DNA of 64,000 nucleotides, from contig NZ_QUZU01000030.1 of the NCBI RefSeq assembly GCF_004682055.1, positions 1 to 64,000 of the forward strand, read 5' to 3'. The notes below the pieces were generated by a model. It ran no database searches and was not told where the DNA came from. It saw nothing but the letters and a program-made list of their open reading frames with translations. Position 1 is the stretch's first letter. Every line of letters begins with the position of its first letter. Below are positions 35,693-44,592 of the stretch, one piece after another. The position numbers and the translations under genes were made by a program. The stretch comes from Pseudomonas kairouanensis. Lineage in GTDB: Bacteria; Pseudomonadota; Gammaproteobacteria; Pseudomonadales; Pseudomonadaceae.

Positions 35693-37192
35693 TTAACCTT
35701 CGGACGTGTCGATCCAGATGGTCTTGATTTCGGTGTACTGGTCGTGGGCCCAGATGGACTTGTCACGCCCGCCGAAACCGGACTGCTTGTAGCCACCGAA
35801 CGGTGTCGAAGCATCGCCTTCGCCGAAGCAGTTGACGGTGACGATACCGGCACGGATCTCGCGGGACAGCTTGATCGCGTTGCGCAGATTGTCGGTGTAC
35901 ACCGAGGCGGCCAGGCCGTAGATGGTGTCGTTGGCCAGGCTGATGGCCTCTTCCAGGGTGTTGAAGGTGGTGACCGTCAGCACCGGGCCGAAGATCTCTT
36001 CCTTGAACAGCAGGCTGTCGGCGCTCACGCCATCGACCACGGTCGGTTGCACGTAGATGCCGTCTTCGGTCTTGCCACCGAACACCACGCGCTGGTTGCC
36101 TTCGCTGGCGTTGACCAGGTACGAGCTGACCTTGTCGAAGTGCGCCTTGCTCACCATCGAACCCAGGCGGTTGTCCGGGTCCAGCGGGCTGCCCATCTTC
36201 CAGTCTTGCAACTGCACGCCAATGCGCTTGAGCAGCTCGTCCTTGATGTCGGCGTGCACGATCAGGCGCGACGACGCCGAGCAGTTCTCGCCCATGTTCC
36301 AGAACGAACCGTTGACGATATGCCCGGCCACCAAGTCCAGGTCGGCCACGTCGTTCATGACCACGGCCGGGTTTTTTCCGCCCAGTTCCAGCACGATGCG
36401 CTTGAGGTTGGACTCGGCCGCGTATTGCAGGAACAGGCGGCCGGTGTCGGTGGAGCCGGTGAAGCTGACCATGGTGACGTCCATGTGACGACCCAGCGGC
36501 TCACCCACCTCGCGACCACCACCGGAGACCACGTTGAACACGCCGTCCGGGATACCCGCCTGGGACGCCAACTCGGCCACGCGCAGCGCTGTCAGGGTGG
36601 TTTCCTTGGCGGGCTTGACCACGATGGAGCAACCGGCCGCCAGGGACGGCGCGATTTTCCAGGCCAGCATCAGCAGCGGGAAGTTCCACGGCAGCACCAG
36701 GCCGACCACACCAATGGCTTCGCGCACCACCAGGGTCAGGGCGTCGTGGCCCACGGGCGCGGTGTTGTCGTAGATCTTGTCGATCAGCTCAGCGTGCCAG
36801 CGGATCATGTGGATGGTTTCCGGCACGTCGGTCAGCTGGCACTCACGCACTGGCTTGCCGCTGTCCAGGCTTTCGAGCACGGACAGTTCGTGGGAATGCT
36901 GCTCCAGCAGGTCGGCAAAGCGCAGCAGGACTTTTTTGCGCGTGCCGGGGCTGAGTTTGTGCCAGCGGCCATCGTCGAAGGCCTGCTTGGCCGAAGCCAC
37001 GGCGTAGTCCACATCGACGCTGTTGCACGCGGTGATTTCAGCCAGCAACTCGCCGGTGGCCGGGTTGGTGGTGGTGAAGGTCTTGCCCGAGGCAGAGGTG
37101 TGCAACGCGCCATTGATGAAGGACTGGGTGGGGAACTGGATGTCCTTGGCAATTGCGGCGTATTCGGCGGCGCTCAACAGGTGAGTCATCAT
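35693..37192 (-). CDS. NAD(P)-dependent aldehyde dehydrogenase
   Basis: This 499-residue ALDH has the nucleotide-binding/active-site motifs VLPWNFPLLMLAWKIAPSLAAG, FTGSTDTGRLF, the general-base Glu in LELGGKNPAV and the catalytic Cys in NMGENCSASSRL (about residue 303). The family type is PuuC/BetB-like, oxidising amino-aldehydes or semialdehydes. It overlaps the DapA-family gene by four bases; GGAGG lies upstream of two successive ATG codons, and the second (37189) has the better spacing. Context suggests it finishes the oxidation of a product made by the FAD and DapA-family enzymes, possibly a semialdehyde such as 2-oxoglutarate semialdehyde. Confidence 0.9.
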   Translation of the reverse strand: MMTHLLSAAEYAAIAKDIQFPTQSFINGALHTSASGKTFTTTNPATGELLAEITACNSVDVDYAVASAKQAFDDGRWHKLSPGTRKKVLLRFADLLEQHSHELSVLESLDSGKPVRECQLTDVPETIHMIRWHAELIDKIYDNTAPVGHDALTLVVREAIGVVGLVLPWNFPLLMLAWKIAPSLAAGCSIVVKPAKETTLTALRVAELASQAGIPDGVFNVVSGGGREVGEPLGRHMDVTMVSFTGSTDTGRLFLQYAAESNLKRIVLELGGKNPAVVMNDVADLDLVAGHIVNGSFWNMGENCSASSRLIVHADIKDELLKRIGVQLQDWKMGSPLDPDNRLGSMVSKAHFDKVSSYLVNASEGNQRVVFGGKTEDGIYVQPTVVDGVSADSLLFKEEIFGPVLTVTTFNTLEEAISLANDTIYGLAASVYTDNLRNAIKLSREIRAGIVTVNCFGEGDASTPFGGYKQSGFGGRDKSIWAHDQYTEIKTIWIDTSEG

Positions 37193-38091
37193 GCACCTCC
37201 GACGATTTGCGCAACGTCACGCTTGAGGTTGGTAATCACGGTTTGCAGCGCCTGGTTTTCGCTTTCGGTCAGCGGTTGCAGCGGTGCGCGAACGCTGCCG
37301 GTGCGCAGGCCGTTGAAGGCGCAGCCGGCCTTGATGGCCTGGACGAATTTGCCGCCTTCGAGGTAGTCCATCAACGGCATGAACGCGGCCATGATCTTGC
37401 GGCCTTTGTCGAAGTCTTTTTCGATCACGCAGGCTTCGTACAGCGCTACGTGTTCACGCGGTACAAAGTTGGAACCGGCACATACCCAGCTGCGGGCGCC
37501 CCAGGCGAAGAATTCCAGGGCTTGGTCGTCCCAACCGCAAGACAGCGCAATGTTCGGGAACTGGGTGGCCAGGCGATGCACCTGGCCCATGTCGCCGGAG
37601 CTTTCCTTGATGGCCACGACGTTCTTCGAGGCAGACACGGCCTTGAAGTACTCGTTGCCCATGCTCACGCTCATGCGGCCCGGGTAGTTGTAGAGCATGA
37701 TCGGCAGGTCGGCCGCCTTGTCTACGGCCAGGGCGTGGATGGCGTTTTCTTCTTCGGTGGGCAGTGCGTACGGCGGCGAACCTACCAGGATCGCATCGGC
37801 CTTGATGGCACGGGCAGCCTTGGCGTATTCCACCGAGTCTTCGGTGCGGATGGCGCCGGTGCCGACGATCAGCGCCACGCGGTTGCCGATGACTTCCTTG
37901 GCGTGGGCGGCCAGGTCAATGCGTTCCTGGGAGGTGTGCGCATAGTACTCGCCGGTGGAGCCGCCGATGATGATGCCGTGTACCTTGGATTCGATCAGGT
38001 ATTCCAGCACTTCGGCGAAGGCTGCGGTGTCGATCTGACCAGTGGCGGTCAGCGGGGTGATTGCCGGGGTGTAGATGCCTTCAAATTTCAT
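37189..38091 (-). CDS. DapA-family lyase/deaminase
   Basis: This 300-residue class I aldolase-fold protein has GGSTGE at residues 43-48, the YNYPGR motif with Tyr134, and the Schiff-base Lys162 in VAIKESSGD. Biosynthetic DapA normally sits elsewhere and reads GTTGE; the neighbours here are catabolic, so this is likely a catabolic member such as a 2-keto-3-deoxy-sugar-acid aldolase or the hydroxyproline-pathway deaminase. It is translationally coupled to the ALDH gene. Confidence 0.88.
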   Translation of the reverse strand: MKFEGIYTPAITPLTATGQIDTAAFAEVLEYLIESKVHGIIIGGSTGEYYAHTSQERIDLAAHAKEVIGNRVALIVGTGAIRTEDSVEYAKAARAIKADAILVGSPPYALPTEEENAIHALAVDKAADLPIMLYNYPGRMSVSMGNEYFKAVSASKNVVAIKESSGDMGQVHRLATQFPNIALSCGWDDQALEFFAWGARSWVCAGSNFVPREHVALYEACVIEKDFDKGRKIMAAFMPLMDYLEGGKFVQAIKAGCAFNGLRTGSVRAPLQPLTESENQALQTVITNLKRDVAQIVGGA

Positions 38092-38129
38092 GGGTGCTTC
38101 TCCAACAGTAAAAGGGGTAGTTGTTTCGT

Positions 38130-39461
38130 TCAGCTGCTCAATGCCGCTGCGTCCCGCAAGTTCAGTGAGCGTGTTTCAGGCGCCATGGCCCAGGCGGCGG
38201 CGAGGCCGACAAAGGTCACGCCAGCCGCGACGTACATGGTGTTGCCGATACCGATGGAGGTCAGCGACAGCGGCACCAGGTAGGTACCCACGGCGGCGCC
38301 GACCCGCGACAGCGAGGTGCCGATGCCGACGGCGAAGGCACGGATTTCGGTGGGGAACAGTTCGTTCGGGTACACCAGTTGCAGCACCTGGGCGCCGCCG
38401 ATAAACACGGCATAGGCACCGAACAGGCACAGCACCAGCAGCTCATGGCTGTTGGAGAAGGCCGCCAGCAACAGCAGGGCAAGCCCGGACCACAGGAAGC
38501 TGTGAATCAGCATGCTGCGTCGGCCAATGGTGTTGATCAGCCGTGTGGCGAGCACGCAGCCCACCACAAACAGCAGGGTGATGAACATCGAGCCGTAGGA
38601 GGCCCACTCCCCTTTCAGGTTCAAGGCTTGCAGCACTTTGGGGGCGAAGGCATACACGGCGAACACGGGGATGATCGAGCACGACCAGAACACCGAGACA
38701 AAGAACAGGCGCTTGCCGTAACCCGAACGCAGCAGGTCGCGGAAGGTCATCTTGCGCTCGTCCGGTTGCTCCGGCAGGTCGCGCAGCGAGTAGTGCGGCC
38801 CGTAGACGCGCTTGATCACCTGCTCGGCTTCGGCGTCGCGGCCTTTGCTGAGCAACCAGCGGGCCGATTCCGGGGTGCCCAGGCGCAATACGAACAGCAC
38901 CAGGCCAATCACCGAAGCACTGGCCAAGGCATAGCGCCAAGCGTCATCAGCGCCGGTATTGATAATGGCGTTGCCCACTACATAGGCGAACGCGGCGCCG
39001 GCAAACCACAGGATGGTCAACGCGGCGAGCCGTGGGCCCCGTTGTTTCTTCGGCAGGAACTCCACCAACAACGAAGTGGCCACCGGGTATTCAATCCCCA
39101 CGGCCAAACCAATGATGAAGCGCAAGGCGAATAACACCCACGCCGACTCGACCCAGAACTGCGCCAGGGAACACATGATAAATAACGACGGGCCAATGAA
39201 ATAAACTTTCTTGCGCCCCAACTTATCGGTCAACCAGCCGCCGATAAAGCCGCCAAAGAACACACCGATCAAGGCAGAAGCGGCAATAAGCCCCTGCCAG
39301 AATTCAGTCAGTTCCAGGGCGCCGGTCACCTGCAACATGGCAATGCCGATAATGCTTAAAACATAACCATCGACGAATGAACCACCACCCGAACGGGCCG
39401 TGAGCAAACGGTGAAAGTTATTAAGAGGTACATCCTCAACTGAGGCATTCGGACTTGTCAT
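38130..39461 (-). CDS. MFS transporter, sugar/acid porter type
   Basis: This 443-residue protein has twelve membrane segments. GGFIGGWLTDKLGRKKVYF after TM2 is motif A, RFIIGLAVGIEYPVATSLLVEFLPKKQRGPRL is the central motif of the sugar porter/AAHS-like group, and GTPESARWLLSKGR follows TM6. It should import the substrate, or an alternative substrate, of the FAD-DapA-ALDH pathway. GGAG lies six bases before the ATG. It is followed after 38 bases by the DapA-family gene. Confidence 0.9.
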   Translation of the reverse strand: MTSPNASVEDVPLNNFHRLLTARSGGGSFVDGYVLSIIGIAMLQVTGALELTEFWQGLIAASALIGVFFGGFIGGWLTDKLGRKKVYFIGPSLFIMCSLAQFWVESAWVLFALRFIIGLAVGIEYPVATSLLVEFLPKKQRGPRLAALTILWFAGAAFAYVVGNAIINTGADDAWRYALASASVIGLVLFVLRLGTPESARWLLSKGRDAEAEQVIKRVYGPHYSLRDLPEQPDERKMTFRDLLRSGYGKRLFFVSVFWSCSIIPVFAVYAFAPKVLQALNLKGEWASYGSMFITLLFVVGCVLATRLINTIGRRSMLIHSFLWSGLALLLLAAFSNSHELLVLCLFGAYAVFIGGAQVLQLVYPNELFPTEIRAFAVGIGTSLSRVGAAVGTYLVPLSLTSIGIGNTMYVAAGVTFVGLAAAWAMAPETRSLNLRDAAALSS

Positions 39462-39623
39462 TATTATCTCCTACTTCGCTTCGTTCATTCGCCGGGGGTA
39501 CAACGCACACTTGAAATCCAGGCGAATGAAAGCCGTCTCAATCAGAAACCGCAGTCGCTAAAACGCCTGCTGTTTTCCAATCAATAGATTAAGTTCGGTA
39601 TTACGTGTATTGCGTGTTGCGAA

Positions 39624-40943
39624 TCAGCTTTCCTGGCCGGCGCGGCTTTGTCCCCATAGCAAGTTCATGTTTACACCCGCTGATAACAGCGGCTCCGGTG
39701 GGTTTCTGCTCGGGCCCGGGGACGTCAACAGGAAGTCCACCAGGTGGTTGCTTTTGCCCGCCAGCCATTCAGCCAGCAAGGTGCCGGTGACGGTGCCGCG
39801 GGTGACGCCCAGGCCGTTGCAGCACAGGGCGCCGTAGACGTTTTTGGCCAGCTCGCCGAAGTGCGCCATGTGGTTGCGCGACAGGCTCAGGGAACCGCCC
39901 CAGGTGTAGTCGAAATTGACCTGGCGGTGCAGCGGGAAGCGCCGGTCGAAGGACTCTTTGTGGCGCTTCACAAACCGCTGCAGGTATTTGGGGTTGCTGC
40001 GCCCATCGGCGTTGAAGCTGAAGCTGTTGCGCACCAGCAAGCGGTTGTCGACGGTGCGACGCAAGGTGGTGCCAAACGGGTCGGCGGGGATCACGCCCCA
40101 GAACGGGTCGCCACCCAGGCGCGCTTGCTCTTCTTCGTCCAGCGGACGGGTGAGGCTGGCGTAGGTGAAGATTGGCAGCATGCGGCTTTTGAGAAAGCCA
40201 AAGCTCATGGCGAAGGCGTTGTTGGTGAGCACCAGCTTGTCGGCAACGATGCGCCCGTGCTTGTGGACCAGCACGGTTTTGTCGCCGTACTCCACTTCGG
40301 TGATCGGGGTGTTTTCGTAGAGGGTGACGTTGGCCGGCAAAGTGTCTGCCAGGCCTTTGACCAGCGCCGCCGGTTGCACCAGTGCGGTACCGGGGGTGAA
40401 CAGGGCCTTGCGATAGAAACGGGTGCCGATGCGGTTGGGCAGCTCGTCGCCTTCGATCACTTGATACGGCTGGCCTAGTTTGTCGAGGCCGCGACGGTAG
40501 GCATCCAGCACGGCGATGCCACGGTCTTCGATGGCGGCCTGGTACTTGCCGCAATCGCGCCACTGGCAGTTGATGCCGTGTTGGTCCACCAGCGCACGCA
40601 GCATGGACTGCCCGGCGAGGTTAAGTTCCATGCTGATCTTGGCGGTGGCGATGTCGCCGATATAGTCTTCGGCGCCAATGTCGTGGGGCAAATCGATGGC
40701 AAAGCCGGCGTTGCGCCCGGAGGCGCCGTAGCCCACTTCCTGCGCCTCGATCAGTACGATCTCGTCGTCCGGAAAATTCAGCGCCAGTTGGCGAGCCGCC
40801 GCAAGGCCGGTGAACCCCGCCCCTACCACGGCCCAACGCGCCGTTCGCGTACCGATATGCGGTGGGCGGGCCACGCGCGGTGGGCTGAGGTGAAACCAGC
40901 CGCAGGTTGAATCGTCTGCCGGGGTGTTTCTGATGAGTGCCAT
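39624..40943 (-). CDS. FAD-dependent amine/amino-acid oxidoreductase (OrdL/DAO fold)
   Basis: This 439-residue protein has a Rossmann FAD motif AVVGAGFTGLAAARQL at residues 38-53, followed by EAQEVGYGASGRNAGF, the DAO-family signature. The C-terminal NVYGALCCNGLGVTRGT is the second FAD contact. The family includes PuuB, sarcosine and D-amino-acid oxidoreductases that oxidise a C-N bond. It most likely takes the first step after uptake, giving an imine or aldehyde for the DapA-family and ALDH enzymes. The start MALIRNTP is chosen; 25 codons upstream are poorly supported. Confidence 0.88.
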   Translation of the reverse strand: MALIRNTPADDSTCGWFHLSPPRVARPPHIGTRTARWAVVGAGFTGLAAARQLALNFPDDEIVLIEAQEVGYGASGRNAGFAIDLPHDIGAEDYIGDIATAKISMELNLAGQSMLRALVDQHGINCQWRDCGKYQAAIEDRGIAVLDAYRRGLDKLGQPYQVIEGDELPNRIGTRFYRKALFTPGTALVQPAALVKGLADTLPANVTLYENTPITEVEYGDKTVLVHKHGRIVADKLVLTNNAFAMSFGFLKSRMLPIFTYASLTRPLDEEEQARLGGDPFWGVIPADPFGTTLRRTVDNRLLVRNSFSFNADGRSNPKYLQRFVKRHKESFDRRFPLHRQVNFDYTWGGSLSLSRNHMAHFGELAKNVYGALCCNGLGVTRGTVTGTLLAEWLAGKSNHLVDFLLTSPGPSRNPPEPLLSAGVNMNLLWGQSRAGQES

Positions 40944-41025
40944 GTTCGCGACCTGGGTTCTTTTATAGTTGTTAGAGCTAACAGCTACCCGGTTGCATCG
41001 CGTCACACTGGCCGGCATTCACAGG

Positions 41026-41748
41026 TCAGAAGTTGAGCGGTACATCCAGGCCTTCGGGCGCCGCGTACTCGGACATCCGCCGACGGGACAGTTCGAGGTG
41101 GGCCCGCACGATTTCCCCGGCCAAGACCGGATCGTGGTGTTCAATTGCGCTGATCATGTCGTCGTGCTGCTGGGCGGCCACTTCCAGGTCTTCCTGCATG
41201 TCCACCGTGGTGGGGTGGCGGTAGAAGATCTTGCCCAAGCGGGCGTGGTCGATCAGCAAGCGCTGCAGGCTCGGCATCAGGTAGGCGTTGTGGGCCATCT
41301 TGCCGATCTGCAGGTGAAACTCGTCGTTGTACAACACCCGGTTCTCGACATCGGTTTCGTCGATGGCCCTGCGAAACAACGCCTGTATCCGCTTCAACTC
41401 CACGATCTCGGCCGGCGTTGCGTGGGAGCAGGCCAACTGGGTCGTGGCGATGTAAATCAATGGCGCCGCCAAAAAGAAACTGCGCAGCGACTGATAACTC
41501 ATTGCCGACACCCGTGCAGCGCGGTTGGCTTCGAGGTCGATATACCCCTCCGCCGCCATCTGCCGCATCAGTTCACGCACCGGTGGGCGCGACAAACCGA
41601 ACTCATCACACAGCGCCAACTCGTCCACCACGGCCCCCGGTGCCAGCTCCATGCTGAGGATGCGGCGCCGTAGCGCTTCACCCAATACCGCCTTGCGGTC
41701 CAGGGTTGGCTCGACAGGAGCCGGAGTGCTGAGTTCTTTGGTAGCCAT
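41026..41748 (-). CDS. GntR-family regulator (FadR/VanR subfamily)
   Basis: This 240-residue protein has a winged helix-turn-helix (residues about 22-85: LGEALRRRILSMELAPGAVV, ELALCDEFGLSRPPVRELMRQMAAEGYI) and an all-helical FCD effector domain with DEFHLQIGKMAHN and EHHDPVLAGEIVRAHL, which carry His/Asp metal ligands. It is the first gene of the leftward FAD-MFS-DapA-ALDH run and likely represses it. A TTGT-N4-ACAA dyad lies about 70 bases upstream. Confidence 0.9.
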   Translation of the reverse strand: MATKELSTPAPVEPTLDRKAVLGEALRRRILSMELAPGAVVDELALCDEFGLSRPPVRELMRQMAAEGYIDLEANRAARVSAMSYQSLRSFFLAAPLIYIATTQLACSHATPAEIVELKRIQALFRRAIDETDVENRVLYNDEFHLQIGKMAHNAYLMPSLQRLLIDHARLGKIFYRHPTTVDMQEDLEVAAQQHDDMISAIEHHDPVLAGEIVRAHLELSRRRMSEYAAPEGLDVPLNF

Positions 41749-41819
41749 GGTGAAACCTTCCTAGTAGTAAGTGCACACGGTCTACTACCTGTATTCGCAC
41801 TATAAAACAACAAAATACT

Positions 41820-41843
41820 TTGTGTCTACAATTAAAATACACA
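41820..41843. promoter_or_regulatory. Putative GntR operator upstream of gntR
   Basis: TTGT-GTCT-ACAA at 41820-41831 is a perfect 4-base dyad, and TGTGT at 41821-41825 is also mirrored by ACACA at 41839-41843. The core TGTCTACA shares the pattern TGTNTACA with a site before the betaine-type binding-protein gene. It lies in an AT-rich spacer. Confidence 0.45.
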
Positions 41844-41886
41844 GCATAAACATCAGTCATAGCCCTTTGCCCACGGGGCCTTGGGG

Positions 41887-42900
41887 CTATTTGACCAGGC
41901 GGATTTCCTTGGATGGCCGATGCCCGAAATAGGCGCTGTAGCACTTGCTGAAATGACTCGGCGAGACAAAGCCACAGGCCACCGACACCTCCACGATGGT
42001 CAGCGACGTGTGCTGCAACAGCCGCCGCGCTTCGGTGATGCGCAGGTCCATGTAATAGCGTTGCGGCGAGGTGCCCAACTGCTCCTTGAACAGCCGCTCG
42101 ATCTGTCGCCTTGAGCGACCGGCGTACAGACACAGGTCGTGCATTTGCAGCGGCTCTTCAAGGTTTACGTCCATCAGGTTGATGACCTCCCGCAGCGGCC
42201 CGCTGACCGACACGCTCAACTGCGGCTTGACGCGCCGAAAGCGCGAGGCCTCGAACGCGAGGATGTCTTCGATGCCGTCGGTGAGGTTTTTGCCATGCAG
42301 GCTGCGGATCCACTCCAGGGCCATATAAAACGCCCCGGTGGGGCTTGAGGCTGTCAGACGATTGCGGTCCACCACGTAGGCTTCGCTCGTTACATGGGTC
42401 AGCCGGGCAATCTCGGCCAAGGCCGGGCGATGCTCCGGATGAACCGCGCACCGGTAACCGTCCAACTGCCCTGCCCGCCCCAAAAACCATGCACCGTTCC
42501 ATATACCGGCCAGCGCCACGCCCTGCTCCGCCGCCGCTTCCAGCAGCAGGCTCAGTTCATCGTTGTAACGCAGCGGCGTGCGATAGCCGCCGCAAATCAC
42601 CAGCAGGTCCAGTTCGCACACCGCCTTGAGCGTCAGGCGCTCGTCTGGGCGGATGACCAGGCCCAGGTCGCTGACGATTTCGTCGGCGGTCAGGCCAAAG
42701 GTTTGAGTTGCAAACAATTCCGGTCGCAACAGATTGGCGGTGACAATGGTGTCCAGCGCCTGGGTGAAGGCCGGCAGCGAAAAATGCTCCAGCAGGACAA
42801 ACCCGGCTCGCGCCTTGCGCACCTCCTGGCCTTGGTGATCGGTGAGGTAGCGCAGGTTCTTGCACTGCATGGCATCGCTGAATTGACGTCGCGCTACCAC
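41887..42900 (-). CDS. GlxA/GbdR-type AraC regulator
   Basis: This 337-residue protein has an N-terminal DJ-1/PfpI-like domain (FVLLEHFSLPAFTQALDTIVTANLL, ELDLLVICGGYRTP, GVALAGIWNGAWFL) and a C-terminal AraC domain (MHDLCLYAGRSRRQIERLFKEQLG, IVEVSVACGFVSPSHFSKCYSAYFG). This architecture is that of GbdR, CdhR and related regulators of betaine, carnitine and arginine catabolism in Pseudomonas. It is the last gene of the betaine-type ABC operon. The start is GTG 42900, with AAGG upstream and tight linkage to the permease stop, or ATG 42870. Confidence 0.88.
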   Translation of the reverse strand: MVARRQFSDAMQCKNLRYLTDHQGQEVRKARAGFVLLEHFSLPAFTQALDTIVTANLLRPELFATQTFGLTADEIVSDLGLVIRPDERLTLKAVCELDLLVICGGYRTPLRYNDELSLLLEAAAEQGVALAGIWNGAWFLGRAGQLDGYRCAVHPEHRPALAEIARLTHVTSEAYVVDRNRLTASSPTGAFYMALEWIRSLHGKNLTDGIEDILAFEASRFRRVKPQLSVSVSGPLREVINLMDVNLEEPLQMHDLCLYAGRSRRQIERLFKEQLGTSPQRYYMDLRITEARRLLQHTSLTIVEVSVACGFVSPSHFSKCYSAYFGHRPSKEIRLVK

Positions 42901-42901
42901 G

Positions 42902-43747
42902 TTATGTGCGCCTTGCCTGACGCTGCAACGCGCCGCGCGACAAACGATCGAGCAACAACGCCACCGCTACAATGGCCAGGCCGGCACGCAGCCCCAGGCC
43001 CATCTCCATGCGAGTCAGGCCGCGCGTCACTTCAGCACCCAAGCCCCCTGCCCCGACCAATCCGGCCAGCACTACCATCGCCAGGGACAACAGGATGCAC
43101 TGGTTCAACCCCACCAGCAGCGTGGGCGCCGCAGTAGGCAACTCGATCTTGAACAGGATGTGCCGTGGCGAAGCGCCCATGGCCTGACCGAGCTCCAGCA
43201 GATCCTTGGGCAATTGCTTGAAGGCCAGTGTGGTCAGGCGCAGCATCGGCGGAATGCCGTACACAATGGTGGCAATGATCGCCGGCACCCGGCCCAGGCT
43301 GAACAGCATCACCGCCGGAATCAGGTATACCCAGGGTGGCACGGTTTGCATGATGTTGAGGATCGGCAACAACGCCGCATCCACACGCTTGACCCGCGCC
43401 GCCAGGATGCCCAGGGGGAACGCCACGCTGACCGAAATCAGCACCGCCACCGACACCAGCGCAATGGTCTGCATCGACGCCACCCACAGCCCGGCAAACA
43501 GGCAGAACGCCAACATCAGCCCGGCAAACAGCGCCACACGCCAGTTGGCCAGGACCCAGGCGGCCAACACCACGACGGCGATCAACACATAGGCGTGGGG
43601 TGCGAGCAGCGCCGTCTCGATGGCGCCCAAGGTGGCTTCGATGATCTTGCTGATCACCACGAACAGGCCATGCAGGTTGGCGTTCAGCCAATCGATGGCG
43701 GGCGCCAGGAAGGCACCCGGCGAAAAACGGAAGTCCGTCAGGTTCAT
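42902..43747 (-). CDS. Quaternary-amine ABC transporter permease (ProW-like)
   Basis: This 281-residue permease has six or seven membrane segments, with MQTVPPWVYLIPAVMLFSLGRVPAIIATIVYGIPPMLRLT and the coupling loop ELGQAMGASPRHILFKIELP. These are the ProW/OpuAB hallmarks. It overlaps the previous permease gene by four bases. Two unlike permeases in one operon, each with this motif, suggest a heterodimeric channel. Confidence 0.9.
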   Translation of the reverse strand: MNLTDFRFSPGAFLAPAIDWLNANLHGLFVVISKIIEATLGAIETALLAPHAYVLIAVVVLAAWVLANWRVALFAGLMLAFCLFAGLWVASMQTIALVSVAVLISVSVAFPLGILAARVKRVDAALLPILNIMQTVPPWVYLIPAVMLFSLGRVPAIIATIVYGIPPMLRLTTLAFKQLPKDLLELGQAMGASPRHILFKIELPTAAPTLLVGLNQCILLSLAMVVLAGLVGAGGLGAEVTRGLTRMEMGLGLRAGLAIVAVALLLDRLSRGALQRQARRT

Positions 43748-44592
43748 TGGCTTGCTCCCATCCGCGACTGTGCGGCGGCTTGCGCGAGGCGATCGAGGAT
43801 CATGGTGAGAATGACAATGGCCAGTGCGGCGTTGATCGACTTGGCGATGTCCAGGGTGCGGACTGCGCCGTAGATGGTTTCACCCAAGCCGCCGGAGCCG
43901 ACGATGCCGGCGATGACCACCATGCCGAATGCCATCATCAGGCTCTGGTTGACCCCGGCCATGATGCTGGGCATCGCAAACGGCAGGCGGATCTTGAAGA
44001 ACATCTGCAGGCCGGTGACGCCGCTGGCCTCACCCAGTTCGACGAATTCCCTGGGCGTCATGCGGATACCCAGGGAGGTCAGGCGCAGCGCCGGTGGCAC
44101 CGCCACGATAAAGGTGGCGAGCAGTGCGGTCGCCGGGCCGTAACCCAGCAGCGCAATGGCCGGCAGCAGGTAGATATAGGGTGGCAGCGTTTGCACCAGG
44201 TCCAGGCAGGGGTCGACCACGCGGTCGAACGCAGGGGTCAGCCCGGCCAGCACACCCAACGGCACCGCTACCAGCAACGCCAGCAAGGTAGCCGTGAGCA
44301 CCAGCGCCAGGGTGCTGACGGTTTCGGGCCACAGGCCGATGAAGTTGCACGCCAACAAGGCCAACACTGACAACAACGCGAACCGTGTGCCCACCATGCG
44401 CCAGCCCAGCAGGCCGATGACAATGGCAATCACGTAGAACGGTGGTGACGCGATGCACCATTGCACAGCCTTGAATACCGAGGTCAACGCCGTATTGGCC
44501 CCCTCGAAGAAGGCCTCGCCGTTGTCCTGCAGCCACATCAGGCCCGAGTCCACGGCGGCATCGAATTGCACCGAGAAGTCCGGGGTGCTCAT
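43744..44592 (-). CDS. Quaternary-amine ABC transporter permease (ProW-like)
   Basis: This 282-residue permease has the same plan as its neighbour: LVQTLPPYIYLLPAIALLGYGPATALLATFIVAVPPALRLT and ELGEASGVTGLQMFFKIRLP. A periplasmic-type N-terminal stretch (about 40 residues) precedes the first membrane segment. It starts at MSTPDFSVQ, overlapping the ATPase stop in an ATGA junction; the longer frame upstream is noise. Confidence 0.9.
   Translation of the reverse strand: MSTPDFSVQFDAAVDSGLMWLQDNGEAFFEGANTALTSVFKAVQWCIASPPFYVIAIVIGLLGWRMVGTRFALLSVLALLACNFIGLWPETVSTLALVLTATLLALLVAVPLGVLAGLTPAFDRVVDPCLDLVQTLPPYIYLLPAIALLGYGPATALLATFIVAVPPALRLTSLGIRMTPREFVELGEASGVTGLQMFFKIRLPFAMPSIMAGVNQSLMMAFGMVVIAGIVGSGGLGETIYGAVRTLDIAKSINAALAIVILTMILDRLAQAAAQSRMGASQ

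Noticed and set aside
35744..37366. 540-residue plus-strand frame across the ALDH gene
   Set aside because: Composition typical of an antisense shadow (His/Gln/Val/Gly-rich); ALDH catalytic motifs are on the minus strand.
37189..38091. Biosynthetic dapA (lysine pathway)
   Set aside because: The gene is locked in a catabolic-type operon with ALDH, MFS and FAD oxidoreductase genes and reads GGSTGE rather than the usual GTTGE.
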